From positions 977,190-1,041,189 of the forward strand of contig NW_002060945.1 of NCBI RefSeq assembly GCF_000150275.1: DNA of 64,000 bases. The letters are read 5' to 3'. Of this stretch, positions 63,704 through 64,000 are shown piece by piece. The translations under genes and the position numbers were made by a program. The notes beneath the pieces were generated by a model. The model was not told where the DNA came from. It worked only from the letters and a program-made list of their open reading frames with translations, and did no database searches. Within the stretch, counting starts at the first letter, position 1, and each line of letters opens with the position of its first letter. This stretch comes from Trichoplax adhaerens. Lineage: Eukaryota > Placozoa > Uniplacotomia > Trichoplacea > Trichoplacidae.

Positions 63704-64000
63704 AGAGTTATATAGGAATCTAACTAAGCTAAACTAACTCCATGTTGATAACATCTCGATAAGCAGCTGTTTGGATTTGCATCTATTCTTTTATTTAAAT
63801 GTAGCTATGTGAACATCTGTAATCAGTAAATTATTCTCCAGGCTAACCGTCACTTAAACTTGCTTGTTACATTTGTAGCAATACTTGAGTAACATTCATG
63901 AAGCCATGATTCTTTGTTTGTTTACCTCATGGTTAAAAATATCGTCAATTTATTGTCGAAATGCAATATCACTCATATGTTAAATATTGGTATTTTGAAT
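63704..64000. other. BHMT 3' flank
   Basis: AT-rich sequence after the BHMT stop codon. No canonical AATAAA and no other feature seen. Confidence 0.5.

Noticed and set aside
1-64000. CRISPR arrays, tRNA/rRNA genes, transposase or reverse-transcriptase genes, viral genes
   Set aside because: No regularly spaced repeats, no tRNA T-arm pattern with a cloverleaf, and no recognisable transposon or viral protein motifs on either strand.

Overview
The window is animal nuclear DNA: AT-rich, with intron-dense genes of standard GT–AG structure and no prokaryotic features. Eight genes can be recognised by reading spliced exons whose phases close. Average spacing is about 7–8 kb per gene, introns are mostly about 50–300 bases, and the genes are bilaterian-like single-copy orthologues. 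This fits an early-branching animal with a compact, slowly evolving genome, most likely a placozoan (Trichoplax/Hoilungia type). The species assignment is inference.

Layout: 1–6782 (+) the C-terminal nine-tenths of an IQGAP scaffold gene, with its 5' part outside the window. 6783–9530 is a gene-free stretch packed with TACTGTA/TACAGTA motifs. 9531–20616 (+) is CRTC, the CREB coactivator, with 9 exons and long introns. 22556–22717 (-) is an unassigned small exon. 23554–27326 (-) is a UBE2Q-type ubiquitin-conjugating enzyme. 27675–28174 (+) and 28364–29581 (-) are unrecognised exon groups arranged tail to tail. 29582–32833 is repeat-rich and includes a 313-bp tandem duplication. 32834–36495 (+) is COPE (coatomer epsilon). 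36979–38684 (-) is a very small Pygopus-like PHD protein. 39913–50861 (+) is FOCAD (focadhesin). 51596–55835 (-) is DMGDH. 55836–61376 holds the shared upstream region. 61377–63703 (+) is BHMT.

The last two genes form a metabolic pair. BHMT makes dimethylglycine from betaine while remethylating homocysteine, and DMGDH oxidises dimethylglycine in mitochondria. They stand head to head, as DMGDH and BHMT2/BHMT do in human. From memory of human gene locations, nearly every named gene here has its human co-orthologues on 1q21–22, 5q13–14, 15q21–26 and 19p13.11, the four segments carrying MEF2A–D. The window therefore looks like an unduplicated pre-vertebrate version of that paralogon. No tRNA, rRNA, CRISPR array or recognisable transposase was found. 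I did not find a convincing novel biochemical system. The strongest leads are the ancient linkage, the truncated Pygopus, the unidentified genes near 28 kb, the abundant palindromic heptamer and several hairpins.
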